Shown here piece by piece: positions 43,470 to 51,933 of a stretch of 64,000 nt of DNA. Each line of letters begins with the position of its first letter. Positions within the stretch are counted from its first letter, which is position 1. The position numbers were made by a program, and so were the translations under genes. The DNA comes from Deferribacteres bacterium (lineage in GTDB: Bacteria > Zhuqueibacterota > Zhuqueibacteria > Zhuqueibacterales > Geothermadaptataceae). The DNA lies in NCBI GenBank assembly GCA_020633675.1, contig JACKDE010000004.1:620001-684000 (forward strand), given 5' to 3'. A model generated the notes under the pieces. That model ran no database searches, had not been told where the DNA came from, and saw nothing but the letters and a program-made list of their open reading frames with translations.

Positions 43470-43931
43470 ATGTCCGAAAAAGTCATCACCCTCAACCGCA
43501 AGGCGCGGCACAATTACGAAATCATCGACACGATGGAAGCCGGGATTGTGCTTCTGGGCACGGAGGTCAAATCTCTGCGCGACGGACGCATCAATCTGAA
43601 GGATAGCTACGCCCGAGTCAAAAATGGCGAGCTGTGGTTGATCGGTGCGCACATCAGCGCCTATTCGCACGGCAGCTACAACAACCACCTGCCCGAACGC
43701 GAGCGCAAATTACTGCTGCACAATTATGAAATCCGGCGGCTGATCGGCAAAACCGAAGAGTCCGGTCTGACCCTGGTGCCGCTGAAAGTTTATTTCAAAA
43801 AAGGCAAAGTCAAAGTGCAGCTCGGTCTGGCCCGTGGCAAGCGCGCCTACGACAAGCGCCACGACATGGCCAAACGCGACGCCGACCGCGAAATCAGCCG
43901 GGCGATGAAGAATAAGGGAAGATTTAGTTAG
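43470..43931 (+). CDS. smpB: tmRNA-binding protein SmpB
   Basis: 153 aa from the ATG at 43470. OB-fold protein of trans-translation: N-R-K-A-R-H-N-Y-E-I at 8-17, E-A-G-I-V-L-L-G-T-E-V-K-S-L-R, H-I-S-A-Y-S, and the basic tail K-R-x-x-x-D-K-R-H-D-M-A-K-R-D. Complete. No tmRNA (ssrA) was found in the window. Confidence 0.96.
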   Translation: MSEKVITLNRKARHNYEIIDTMEAGIVLLGTEVKSLRDGRINLKDSYARVKNGELWLIGAHISAYSHGSYNNHLPERERKLLLHNYEIRRLIGKTEESGLTLVPLKVYFKKGKVKVQLGLARGKRAYDKRHDMAKRDADREISRAMKNKGRFS

Positions 43932-43934
43932 CAT

Positions 43935-43996
43935 TTGGCCATTGGCTGTTGGTAAATCCGCCAAAAGCTAATAGCCAATGGCTAACAGCCAACAGC
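43935..43996. repeat. hairpin repeat between smpB and tyrS
   Basis: TTGGCCATTGGCTGTTGG (about 43935-43952) pairs imperfectly with GCTAATAGCCAATGGCTAA (about 43967-43985). The right side continues CAGCCAACAGC. Same word family as 14212-14262. No T-run, so probably a palindromic interspersed element rather than a terminator. Confidence 0.6.
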
Positions 43997-44007
43997 AAAG
44001 GAAAACC

Positions 44008-45243
44008 ATGTTCACCAACGCATACGACGAACTCAAAGCACGTGGCTTCATCGAGCAAGTCACCAACGAACAGACCGTGCACGATCTTCTGGGCTCGAGC
44101 CAGGTCACGTTTTACATCGGCTACGACCCGACGGCGGACAGCCTGCACGCCGGCAGCATGGTGCCGCTGATGGCGATGCATTTCATGCAGAAATACGGCC
44201 ACAAGCCGGTCGCCATTCTCGGCGGCGGCACCACCATGGTCGGTGATCCGAGCGGCAAAACCGAAATGCGCAAAATGATCAGTCGCGAGGCGATCCTCGC
44301 CAACGGTGAAAAGATCAGCCGGCAAATCGGCACCTTTATCGATCTCTCCGCCGCAGATTGCCGCGTGGTCGACAATGCCGACTGGCTGCTCAAGCTCAAC
44401 TACATCGAATTCCTGCGCGACATCGGCAGGCATTTCAGCGTCAATCGCATGCTGGCGGCCGAGGCCTATAAAATGCGCATGGAGACCGGCCTGTCGTTCA
44501 TCGAATTCAATTACCAGCTTTTGCAAGCCTACGACTTTTTGGTGCTGTTCGAAAAATATGGCTGCACCCTGCAGATGGGCGGCAACGACCAGTGGGGCAA
44601 TATTTTGGCAGGCACCGAACTCATCCGCCGCATCCACGGCGCCGATGCGCATGCGCTGACCTTCCCGTTGCTGACCACCGCCTCCGGCGAGAAAATGGGC
44701 AAAACCGCTGCCGGTGCCGTCTGGCTGTCGCCCGAAAAAATGTCGCCGTATGATTTTTACCAATACTGGATCAACTGTGACGACCGCGACGTGATACGCT
44801 TCATGAAATTTTTCACCCCCTTGCCGCTGGAAGAAATCGCCCGATACGAAAAATTGCAGGGCGCTGAAATTCGCGACGCCAAACAAAAACTGGCATTCGA
44901 AGTCACCAGCTTTGTGCACGGCAAGGCGGAGGCGGAAAAAGCGGAACAGGCGGCCAAAGCGATGTTCAGCAGCGCTGGCGCCAACGCAGCAGACGGCGCA
45001 CCCGAGACCAGCTTTGCGCGCGCGGATTTCGATGGCGGCATGCCAGTGACGAGCCTGTTTACGCAGGTGGGTTTGACCAGCTCGAATGGCGAAGCCCGGC
45101 GGCTGGCGCGCAGTGGTGGTTTATATGTCAATGATGCCCGGATTGAAAACGAAACCCAAACCGTCAGCCCTGAAGATTTCGACAATGGCCGATTGGTGCT
45201 GCGCATGGGCAAGAAAAAATATCACATCGTGACGATTGCATGA
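44008..45243 (+). CDS. tyrS: tyrosine--tRNA ligase
   Basis: 411 aa from the ATG at 44008 (AAAGGA upstream); the TTG/ATG choices further up fall in the repeat. Class Ic synthetase: Y-I-G-Y-D-P-T-A-D-S-L-H-A-G at about 31-44 (HIGH equivalent), G-G-N-D-Q-W-G-N, and G-E-K-M-G-K-T as the KMSKS loop. An S4 RNA-binding domain is at the C-terminus (A-R-R-L-A-R-S-G-G-L-Y-V-N-D-A-R-I). Complete. Confidence 0.97.
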   Translation: MFTNAYDELKARGFIEQVTNEQTVHDLLGSSQVTFYIGYDPTADSLHAGSMVPLMAMHFMQKYGHKPVAILGGGTTMVGDPSGKTEMRKMISREAILANGEKISRQIGTFIDLSAADCRVVDNADWLLKLNYIEFLRDIGRHFSVNRMLAAEAYKMRMETGLSFIEFNYQLLQAYDFLVLFEKYGCTLQMGGNDQWGNILAGTELIRRIHGADAHALTFPLLTTASGEKMGKTAAGAVWLSPEKMSPYDFYQYWINCDDRDVIRFMKFFTPLPLEEIARYEKLQGAEIRDAKQKLAFEVTSFVHGKAEAEKAEQAAKAMFSSAGANAADGAPETSFARADFDGGMPVTSLFTQVGLTSSNGEARRLARSGGLYVNDARIENETQTVSPEDFDNGRLVLRMGKKKYHIVTIA

Positions 45244-45308
45244 TTATTTAACCGACTTTTATCGAATAAAAACAAAAGCCAATACCGCTGAGTTAAGGAA
45301 ACTCACTG

Positions 45309-45423
45309 TGTCATTCTGGAAGAATCTTTTCTGCATGATAGCCAAACCTGAGTTCAAAACCCCGGAGACTGGGCAAAATAGATTCATCCTGAATGACATC
45401 GGATGTTTTTAGATAGGCGCTTA
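45309..45423. repeat. second copy of the inner 140-bp element family
   Basis: GTCATTCTGGAAGAATC and GATTCATCCTGAATGAC are near-inverted, and the tail GTTTTTAGATAGGCGCTTA matches the right end of the element at 36382-36521. The left terminal AGAGCCTATCCGA is missing, replaced by the AGTTAAGGA motif. Between tyrS and the PhyH gene. Confidence 0.65.
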
Positions 45424-45440
45424 ATAACAGGATTTTGCAT

Positions 45441-46247
45441 ATGGCCATCGATATCGACTCATCTTACTCCCTCTCTCAACAGCAGATCGATTTTTACCAG
45501 GAAAACGGTTTTATCAAGCTAAAGGATGTCCTGTCGGCTGAGACGCTGGCGCATTATGGCTGCGAGATCACCGAAAAGGTCATCGCGCTGAATCCGAATC
45601 GCAAGCCATTGGCAGAACGCGATACCTACCACAAGGCCTTCATTCAAATCAGCAATTTGTGGGAAAAAAGTGAGCTGACAAAAGCGTTTGTCTTAGGAAA
45701 AAGGTTGGGCAGGGTTGCAGCGGAGCTGATGCAGGTGCGCGGCACCCGGCTCTACCACGACCAGGCCTTGTACAAGGAGCCGAGCGGCGGTTTCACGCCG
45801 TGGCATGCCGACCAGCAGTACTGGCCGCTGGCCACCGAAAAATGCGTTACCGCCTGGATTCCGCTGCAGGAAACGCCGGTCGAGATGGGGCCGCTGGCCT
45901 TCGCAGCAAAAAGTCAAAATTTTACCTATGGCCGCGATTTGCCGATCAGCGACGACAGCGAAGTCAAAATCCGCCAAGCCATGGAAGAAGCCAATTTCGA
46001 GTATGTCGAGCAGCCTTTCGCGCTCGGCGAGGTCAGCTTCCACGCCGGCTGGACCTTCCACCGCGCCGGCCCGAACAGCACAACCACTCCGCGCGCGGTG
46101 ATGACTATCATTTACATGGACATCGACATGCTGCTTGGCAAGCCAGCAAACGAATACCAAAAAGTCGACCGGGATGTGTTTTGCCCCGGCATTGCGGAAG
46201 GCGCGACCATCGATTCCCCCAAGAATCCGGTGATTTACGAGCGTTAG
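45441..46247 (+). CDS. phytanoyl-CoA dioxygenase (PhyH) family oxygenase
   Basis: 268 aa from ATG 45441. Fe(II)/2-oxoglutarate jelly-roll: Q-I-D-F-Y-Q-E-N-G-F-I near the start, H-A-D-Q-Q-Y-W-P at about 118-125 (H-x-D metal pair), P-L-Q-E-T-P-V-E-M-G-P-L, and the distal His with R in F-H-A-G-W-T-F-H-R-A-G (about 195-205). It hydroxylates a small organic substrate that cannot be told from sequence. Stands alone. Confidence 0.9.
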   Translation: MAIDIDSSYSLSQQQIDFYQENGFIKLKDVLSAETLAHYGCEITEKVIALNPNRKPLAERDTYHKAFIQISNLWEKSELTKAFVLGKRLGRVAAELMQVRGTRLYHDQALYKEPSGGFTPWHADQQYWPLATEKCVTAWIPLQETPVEMGPLAFAAKSQNFTYGRDLPISDDSEVKIRQAMEEANFEYVEQPFALGEVSFHAGWTFHRAGPNSTTTPRAVMTIIYMDIDMLLGKPANEYQKVDRDVFCPGIAEGATIDSPKNPVIYER

Positions 46248-46286
46248 GTGAAGGAGTCCAAGGCTTGCCTTGGGCAAATCTGCAAT

Positions 46287-46577
46287 TTCGCAAAGCAAGC
46301 TTTGCACTCCCATTCAAAATTAGCCACGAATTTTGCTAATTTTAACGTGAGTTCGATATAGGCAAAATATCAGAATCTTCAGCCTGAGCGAAATCGAAGG
46401 CGCTCAGAAGACCTTGTAATAAAAGCTCAAAATCTTCATGGTTCGACTCCGCTCACCATGAAAATGGCTCTCCACGCAGGCTGAAAATATGTAAGTCGAA
46501 CTCACGCCATTTTAAAAATCATCCGTACACATTCGTGATGATTCGTGTACTCCTTCGCAAAGCAAGCTTCGCACTCC
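46287..46577. repeat. GCAAAGCAAGCTTTGC direct repeats flanking element B
   Basis: TTCGCAAAGCAAGCTTTGCACTCC (46287-46310, 24 nt shown in two parts here: TTCGCAAAGCAAGC and TTTGCACTCC) recurs with one change at 46554-46577. Each contains the palindrome GCAAAGC-AA-GCTTTGC/GCTTCGC. Element B lies between them. Confidence 0.65.
46343..46506. repeat. MITE-like element B (unnested copy)
   Basis: Starts TAACGTGAGTTCGA (46343-46356) and ends TCGAACTCACG (46496-46506), inverted to each other. The interior words CAGCCTGAGCGAAATCGAAGG and GGTTCGACTCCGCTCACCAT match element A at 36247-36564. About 164 bp, non-coding. Confidence 0.75.
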
Positions 46578-46598
46578 TGATTTACGAACAATGATTAA

Positions 46599-46616
46599 GG
46601 CATGGCGAACCATGCC
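46599..46616. repeat. GGCATGG/CCATGCC hairpin
   Basis: GGCATGG (46599-46605), loop CGAA, CCATGCC (46610-46616), perfect 7-bp stem, about 50 bp past the MATE stop on the other strand. It lacks a T-run; resembles a widespread intergenic repeat. Confidence 0.6.
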
Positions 46617-46666
46617 CCTACCTTGCTTTTTATACCTCGCCCAATGCCGCTGTCGTTGTTTCCCGC

Positions 46667-48118
46667 CTACACTTCCCGCAATTTCCACGTGCCGCGACGG
46701 AAGCGCCAGATCGCGATCGGCGCGACGATGGCCTCGGAAATAGTCAGTGCGACGAAAACACCACGCGCACCCATGCCCACCGGCACGGCCAGCACGTAAG
46801 CCAGCGGAATCCGCAGCAGCCAAAAGCAGAAGAAGTTCATCACTGACGGCGTGACAGTGTCACCCGCGCCGTTGAAGGACTGCACCAATACCATCCCGTA
46901 AGCAAAGAACACATAGCCAAAACTGACGATCATCAGGTATTCTGAGCCGATTGGAATGATGCTGGTGTCAGCGGTGAACAAGCGCATCAAAAAGTCGCCG
47001 GAGGTGATAAACAGGGAAGCGACCAGCAGCATGAACACCGCCGTGTAGTGCGCGGTGGTCCAGGCGGCACGTTCGGCGCGCTCGGGCTTTTTAGCGCCGA
47101 GACTCTGCCCCACCAGCGTGGCAGCTGCATTGCCGAAGCCCCACATCGGCAACAGTGTAAAAATAATGATGCGGGTACCGATGGTGTAGGCTGCCAGCGG
47201 CACACTGCCGAAAATCGCGATGATACGCACCAAGCCGATCCAACTCGCCGTCTCGATAGTGAATTGCAGAATACCACCCAGTGAAACGCGTACCAGCTTC
47301 ATCATGGTATCAAAGCGGATTTTCAAATGCTGCCTCATTATTTTCAGCCGCCCGCTACCGCGAGCAAGTTGATAAAATTGAAACAGCACACCTGTGCCGC
47401 GCCCGATGGTGGTCGCGACCGCCGCGCCTGTGACGCCAAGTTCAGGGAATGGGCCTAGCCCAAAAATCAGGCACGGGTCGAGCACGATATTGATGGAATT
47501 AGACAACCACAGCACACGCATCGCGATGGCGGCATCACCGGCGCCGCGAAAAATGGCATTATTTAAAAACAGCAAAATAATGGTGGCGTTGCCTGCGATC
47601 ATCATGACAGTATAGCCACTGCCGATCTCGACAACTTGTTCAGATGCTCCCATCAGAACGAGCAAATCTTTGGCAAAATACGCGCCGATCAAGCTCACCG
47701 GCAGGGATACCATGATGCCTAAGATAACGGCTTGTACTGCCGCCACCGATGCGCCTTCTTTGTCTTTTTCACCAATCCGGCGCGCCACCGTGGCCGTGGT
47801 CGCCATACTCAGGCCAATCGCCACGGCAAAGACCAGCACGATGATCGACTCGGTCAACCCGACTGCGGCAACCGCATCCGGGCCGAGTTTGGCAACAAAA
47901 AAGACATCGACCACCGCGAAAATCGATTCCATCACCATTTCCAGCACCATCGGAATCGCCAGCAACATGATGGCATTGCCGAGACTGCCGCTGGTGAAAT
48001 CCTGCTCGCTACCATTGAGCGCCTGCCAAATGCTGCGCCAAAATTGTCGAAATCGACGGCTCTTTACATAAGGATTCGTTGCAAGCGCGATTTCCTGCTC
48101 TTTATTTTCAAGACTCAT
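46667..48118 (-). CDS. MATE-family efflux transporter
   Basis: 483 aa, 12 membrane helices. Family words: A-I-P-M-V-L-E-M-V-M-E at about 51-61, V-D-V-F-F-V-A-K-L-G, N-A-I-F-R-G-A-G-D (mid-linker), G-A-A-V-A-T-T-I-G-R and F-G-N-A-A-A-T-L-V-G-Q-S-L-G-A in the second half. A cation-coupled multidrug or metabolite exporter of the inner membrane. ATG at 48118. No regulator next to it. Confidence 0.93.
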   Translation of the reverse strand: MSLENKEQEIALATNPYVKSRRFRQFWRSIWQALNGSEQDFTSGSLGNAIMLLAIPMVLEMVMESIFAVVDVFFVAKLGPDAVAAVGLTESIIVLVFAVAIGLSMATTATVARRIGEKDKEGASVAAVQAVILGIMVSLPVSLIGAYFAKDLLVLMGASEQVVEIGSGYTVMMIAGNATIILLFLNNAIFRGAGDAAIAMRVLWLSNSINIVLDPCLIFGLGPFPELGVTGAAVATTIGRGTGVLFQFYQLARGSGRLKIMRQHLKIRFDTMMKLVRVSLGGILQFTIETASWIGLVRIIAIFGSVPLAAYTIGTRIIIFTLLPMWGFGNAAATLVGQSLGAKKPERAERAAWTTAHYTAVFMLLVASLFITSGDFLMRLFTADTSIIPIGSEYLMIVSFGYVFFAYGMVLVQSFNGAGDTVTPSVMNFFCFWLLRIPLAYVLAVPVGMGARGVFVALTISEAIVAPIAIWRFRRGTWKLREV

Positions 48119-48889
48119 TTTTTTCTCGCTTTTTTATGCTTGCGCCAAAAGTAAGGGTGATCCAAGCGGACTTCCGCCCAAAAACACCGCTGTCAACGGC
48201 GCATAAATCGAACTCGGCCAGACGAACCGGTTCGTACCTATTCAAAATTGATCTTGCCCTGGACAGATAGCAAAGGGCACACGACACCAGCGGATGGGGC
48301 ATTTCGATTTACAGGACACGCGACAGGACAACACGCGCCACCGCGCATTGATGTACAAACGTACGCAGTGAATCGACACATTAGCGGAGATTGCCAGAGT
48401 GCAAAGAGATTGATGCGGCACTCGCTGGTATTGCTGCAAGTTTGCGCAAAACTGGCACAAGCAGCACTACAGGGCAATTCTCATTCTTGCTAAAAATTGG
48501 TCGGGTACGTGAAGCACATTTCCGCTATCGCGGCAGTCCCATCAAAAAGGCAAAATCGATTAACATTTCAGTCTCCCCTGAATTTTCAGTTCAAAAATCG
48601 ATGGATTGATTCGCCCGGGTGTGGAGTTCTCCGATGTCGCAATTTTTATCGCGCCAACTGCTGCAGCAATAGCTGCAGGAAAGTTGAACTCGGAGTGGGC
48701 TACGGTAAGAAATTACATGACCAGCATAGGCTTTTAAAATTTGGTAGTAGTTATTAAAATTGGTGGCTCAATGAACGGTTTTATTTGGCCAAAAACAAGA
48801 AAAATTTGCGCTACGTGCAACAGCATGTTCCATCGAGCAAAGCAATGCATAAGCATCCTGAACGAACAATGCAAAGAAATGTTGCAACG
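48119..48889. other. 771-bp region without a supported gene
   Basis: Upstream of the leftward MATE gene and downstream of the beta-helix gene. Several frames of 40-80 codons overlap on the plus strand but none has a ribosome site and family features together. It may include decayed genes; the MATE promoter should lie near 48120-48250. Confidence 0.5.
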
Positions 48890-49936
48890 TTAGTGCGATT
48901 GCCGCATTCGTCTGGAATACCCTAAAAAATTTGCTGCAACGATTGCATCATAATTTTGTTCTGCTTCCAGACGGCCGCCCCTTCTATCCAGAATGATGTT
49001 ATCGTAAACACGCACAGCTTCATTTTCGCTCAGATCCATTCCTTCATCGGCACAATCGATAAAAGTGTTGTTGAAAACCTCGCCCTCGGCGCCTTGGAGG
49101 TCAAGCCCATCTTTGCTGCAATTCTCAAAACGATTATCATGAATCATAATGTGGCCGTCGACCACATACAAGCCATCCTTGCCTTTCAGATTGCGAAATG
49201 TGCTGTGGGATACATCGGCTTGCGAATCGATGAGCGAGAGTGCGCCGAAAAAATTGACCCCATTAACTTGTGCGCGCCGACCACTTTCGAATACAGTATG
49301 TTTGAAAACAGAGCCTTGCCCTCCGACGATGCCGACGCTACCCCACTTGCGCCAATAATGCTGTGCCATGAAAACGATCGGTGCTTCCGGTGTGCCCTGC
49401 GCGATGATCGGGCTATACGAGACGAGCGAGGCAGCAGCGCCAAACTGCAAAACCGCGCCCGGTTCGATACGCACTTTCGTACCAGCCGGAATCACCAACG
49501 TGCGGTCGATTTCATAAGTGCCTGCCCGCAACAAAATCGTATCGGGTTCGCCTTCTGCGACTGAAAAAAATGGCGCTTGTTGCAGAAAGAGGGCAACAGA
49601 CATCCGCGGTGAGCCGGGCAATCTCTCTTCAATGACGAAGTCGTAGCCCGTGGCCTGGAACCACCACCAACCGGCCCGGTCCAGACGAAAAAGCACCGCC
49701 AGGATCGATGCGGCAGTGACAAACCAAACCACCGTCAGCAAAGCAATTTTATTGCGTTTCGAATGATTTGGAATGCGACAGGTCGACTCAAAAATCACCA
49801 AACTTAGCGTATAGGTTGCAGCTGCGAAAAGGAGCATCGGCTTGGGAACGTCCCAGGTCAATTTCAGAAGTACGAGTGCGCAAGCTGCGAAGGCGAGCGC
49901 ACAAATGCCGAAAGCGTAGCGGGATGTATTGAGCAT
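48890..49936 (-). CDS. membrane-anchored parallel beta-helix protein
   Basis: 348 aa. Three hydrophobic helices in the first about 90 residues, then an exported right-handed beta-helix (NosD/pectate-lyase-like) with stacked N-N-x-F and G-L-x-V/L rungs: L-R-A-G-T-Y-E-I-D, V-S-H-S-T-F-R-N-L, I-H-D-N-R-F-E-N-C-S-K-D-G-L-D-L, V-F-N-N-T-F-I-D-C-A-D-E-G-M-D-L-S. Such folds bind or cleave polysaccharide; catalytic residues are not obvious. Encoded upstream of nothing on its strand except the MATE gene. Confidence 0.8.
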   Translation of the reverse strand: MLNTSRYAFGICALAFAACALVLLKLTWDVPKPMLLFAAATYTLSLVIFESTCRIPNHSKRNKIALLTVVWFVTAASILAVLFRLDRAGWWWFQATGYDFVIEERLPGSPRMSVALFLQQAPFFSVAEGEPDTILLRAGTYEIDRTLVIPAGTKVRIEPGAVLQFGAAASLVSYSPIIAQGTPEAPIVFMAQHYWRKWGSVGIVGGQGSVFKHTVFESGRRAQVNGVNFFGALSLIDSQADVSHSTFRNLKGKDGLYVVDGHIMIHDNRFENCSKDGLDLQGAEGEVFNNTFIDCADEGMDLSENEAVRVYDNIILDRRGGRLEAEQNYDAIVAANFLGYSRRMRQSH

Positions 49937-50048
49937 GTAATCATCTGCCTTTTAAATAATTGAGGAACTGGAAAATTCAACAAGAGTGCAGAAATGCGAT
50001 TCAATCTGCCGCGATTGTATTTTCACGATTGTATCGCCGGGCGGGGAA

Positions 50049-51065
50049 TCAGTCGCGGGTTGCCCAGGTCTGCAGTCCGCGCTGTTCGAAGGTAAATTCG
50101 ACGACCTGGCCGCCGAGTTTTTCAAGTGCTTCAGCAACGAGATGCTTCTTGCCGAACTCACAATAGAGCAGAAGATAGCCACCACCGCCGGCACCGAGAA
50201 GTGTTCCGCCCATTGCGCCGCTTTCGCATGCGGCGGCATACAGCTTGTCGATGATTGGTGTGGTAATTTGCTCAGCGATTTGTTTTTTTATCGTCCAGGC
50301 CGTGTGCAGGAGGCGGCCAAACTCATTCAACCTGCCTTGCAAGAGCGCCTTCCGCAACGCAACGGCAATCTCTTTTGATTCATCCAGCGCTTTGAGCACC
50401 TCTGGCACTTTACGCTCGCATGCCTGTACTTGCGTGCAAATGATTTTTGCCGATATGCGGGTGCGTCCCGTATAGCAAAGCAACAAATTGTATTCGAGCT
50501 CGTTGACAATTTCCGGTTCCACTCGCAGCGGATCAACGATGGCGGCAGATTTAGAGAACTCGATGCTGTTGAAGCCGCCAAAAACCGCTGAGAATTGGTC
50601 GTGCATACCGCCTTCTATACCTAAATCGGTTCGTTCGATTTGATAGGCAAGCTCGGCAATTTCGCGACTGGTCAGCGGCATGCGCTGCAAATGCTTGATC
50701 AGTCCGATCAGCGCAACCACCAATGCCGAGGACGAGCCGAGACCAGAGCCGGGCGGCGCATCGCTATGGATGAAAAAATCGAATCCATACTTAAAATCAG
50801 CCTTCAGTCCGTCGATTACGGCTTTGGCCAAATCCAACTCACCTTCAAACGGCATTTCGTCATCGAGATGGTATTTTGCCATAAAGTCGTAGTCGAGCGA
50901 TTGCACAACAATATTGCGATCCTGCCGCACGATGAGTGAGCCATAAGCATATTTGTCGATGGTTGCGCTGAGGACCAGGCCGCCATTTTCATTCTTATAA
51001 GGTTCTAAATCCGTCCCGCCACCAGCAAAATTAAAACGTAGTGGTGCTTTGCTCCTGACAACCAT
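50049..51065 (-). CDS. GHMP sugar kinase (HddA-like)
   Basis: 338 aa. S-K-A-P-L-R-F-N-F-A-G-G-G-T-D-L at 4-19 and the ATP loop P-P-G-S-G-L-G-S-S-S-A at about 103-113, then G-I-E-G-G-M-H-D-Q-F-S-A-V-F-G-G and the C-terminal G-A-G-G-G-G-Y-L-L. Closest in style to D-glycero-alpha-D-manno-heptose 7-phosphate kinase, which feeds GDP-heptose synthesis for surface glycans; other sugar kinases are possible. No other heptose genes are adjacent. ATG at 51065. Confidence 0.85.
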   Translation of the reverse strand: MVVRSKAPLRFNFAGGGTDLEPYKNENGGLVLSATIDKYAYGSLIVRQDRNIVVQSLDYDFMAKYHLDDEMPFEGELDLAKAVIDGLKADFKYGFDFFIHSDAPPGSGLGSSSALVVALIGLIKHLQRMPLTSREIAELAYQIERTDLGIEGGMHDQFSAVFGGFNSIEFSKSAAIVDPLRVEPEIVNELEYNLLLCYTGRTRISAKIICTQVQACERKVPEVLKALDESKEIAVALRKALLQGRLNEFGRLLHTAWTIKKQIAEQITTPIIDKLYAAACESGAMGGTLLGAGGGGYLLLYCEFGKKHLVAEALEKLGGQVVEFTFEQRGLQTWATRD

Positions 51066-51180
51066 GGCTCTTCTTTCTTTGGGTAAAGGTTCGATGAATG
51101 CACAGACACAATGGCTTGATCAAATTCCGCCGATGAAAACCTGCTAAAGGATGAATGTCTGATTCACACGTTGATTTCGA

Positions 51181-51933
51181 TCAGTGTTTTTCAGACACCA
51201 CCGCATCACGATCGGCCCTGGATATTCCATTTTCGACCTTTTGAGTCCGATAGCCATCATGACAGCCAGCCGGTGCTGCTTCTGCTTTCGCCGCGTGATG
51301 ATAAAAGCGCATCTCTGCATATTTCAGCAGGTCTTCGATGGTCAGACCATTCGATGGAAATTCAGCAATCCCCGCTCTCAGGCGCGTATTTACCTGATCA
51401 TAAACCATGGCATTCAAACGAGCGACGGCTCTTATTGCCTTTGCATTATCCGTATCCGTTAACTGAACGATAAAACGATCGTTCAAGATTTCGCAGGACA
51501 AAATATCGCTATCCCGCAAGCCTTCGCGTAAGATTGTGCCGATTAATGAAAACAAAAATTTGGAAGCGAGTTGCTCGTTGCCCCATTGATTCGAGTCGCT
51601 TCGGTTGTTATTGAGCAGTTCTTGCTTTTGGGAATGATCGAGGCCGAGGATGAGCATCGAGAGGTTATGATTGTATCGGCGTGCTCGTGTAAGTTCAAAC
51701 GTCATGTAGGGAAGCATGCTTTGGTAGGTAGGAATATTTGACAGCAAAGCCCGCTGGGATCCGCTTGCTACCTGATCGCTGTTTTGCTTTTTGCGCCAGC
51801 CCCAAATCGCCACAGCAACAAAGGCAAATCCGCATCCAGGCCCCCACAGGGCCGGAAAATTATGCAGAAAGCCTTCCAGAGCCATGCTTCCAATGATCGA
51901 AAAATGCCAGCCAATATTGTACAGGATGTCCAT
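51181..51933 (-). CDS. membrane protein with degenerate GGDEF-like domain
   Basis: 250 aa from ATG 51933, chosen because GGAGG is four nt upstream. N-terminal hydrophobic segments (about 1-45) lead to a GGDEF-fold: F-E-L-T-R-A-R-R-Y-N-H-N-L-S-M-L-I-L-G-L-D, L-I-G-T-I-L-R-E-G-L-R-D-S-D-I-L, and late L-R-A-G-I-A-E-F-P-S-N-G. Where GGDEF should stand the sequence reads I-L-N-D-R-F, so cyclase activity is unlikely. It may bind nucleotide or act as a structural sensor. No EAL partner near. Confidence 0.68.
   Translation of the reverse strand: MDILYNIGWHFSIIGSMALEGFLHNFPALWGPGCGFAFVAVAIWGWRKKQNSDQVASGSQRALLSNIPTYQSMLPYMTFELTRARRYNHNLSMLILGLDHSQKQELLNNNRSDSNQWGNEQLASKFLFSLIGTILREGLRDSDILSCEILNDRFIVQLTDTDNAKAIRAVARLNAMVYDQVNTRLRAGIAEFPSNGLTIEDLLKYAEMRFYHHAAKAEAAPAGCHDGYRTQKVENGISRADRDAVVSEKH

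Noticed and set aside
48391..48757. Short frames in the MATE/beta-helix spacer, one reading like G-V-E-F-S-D-V-A-I-F-I-A-P-T
   Set aside because: Protein-like by eye but it has no start, no ribosome site and no recognised family, and overlapping frames are equally open.
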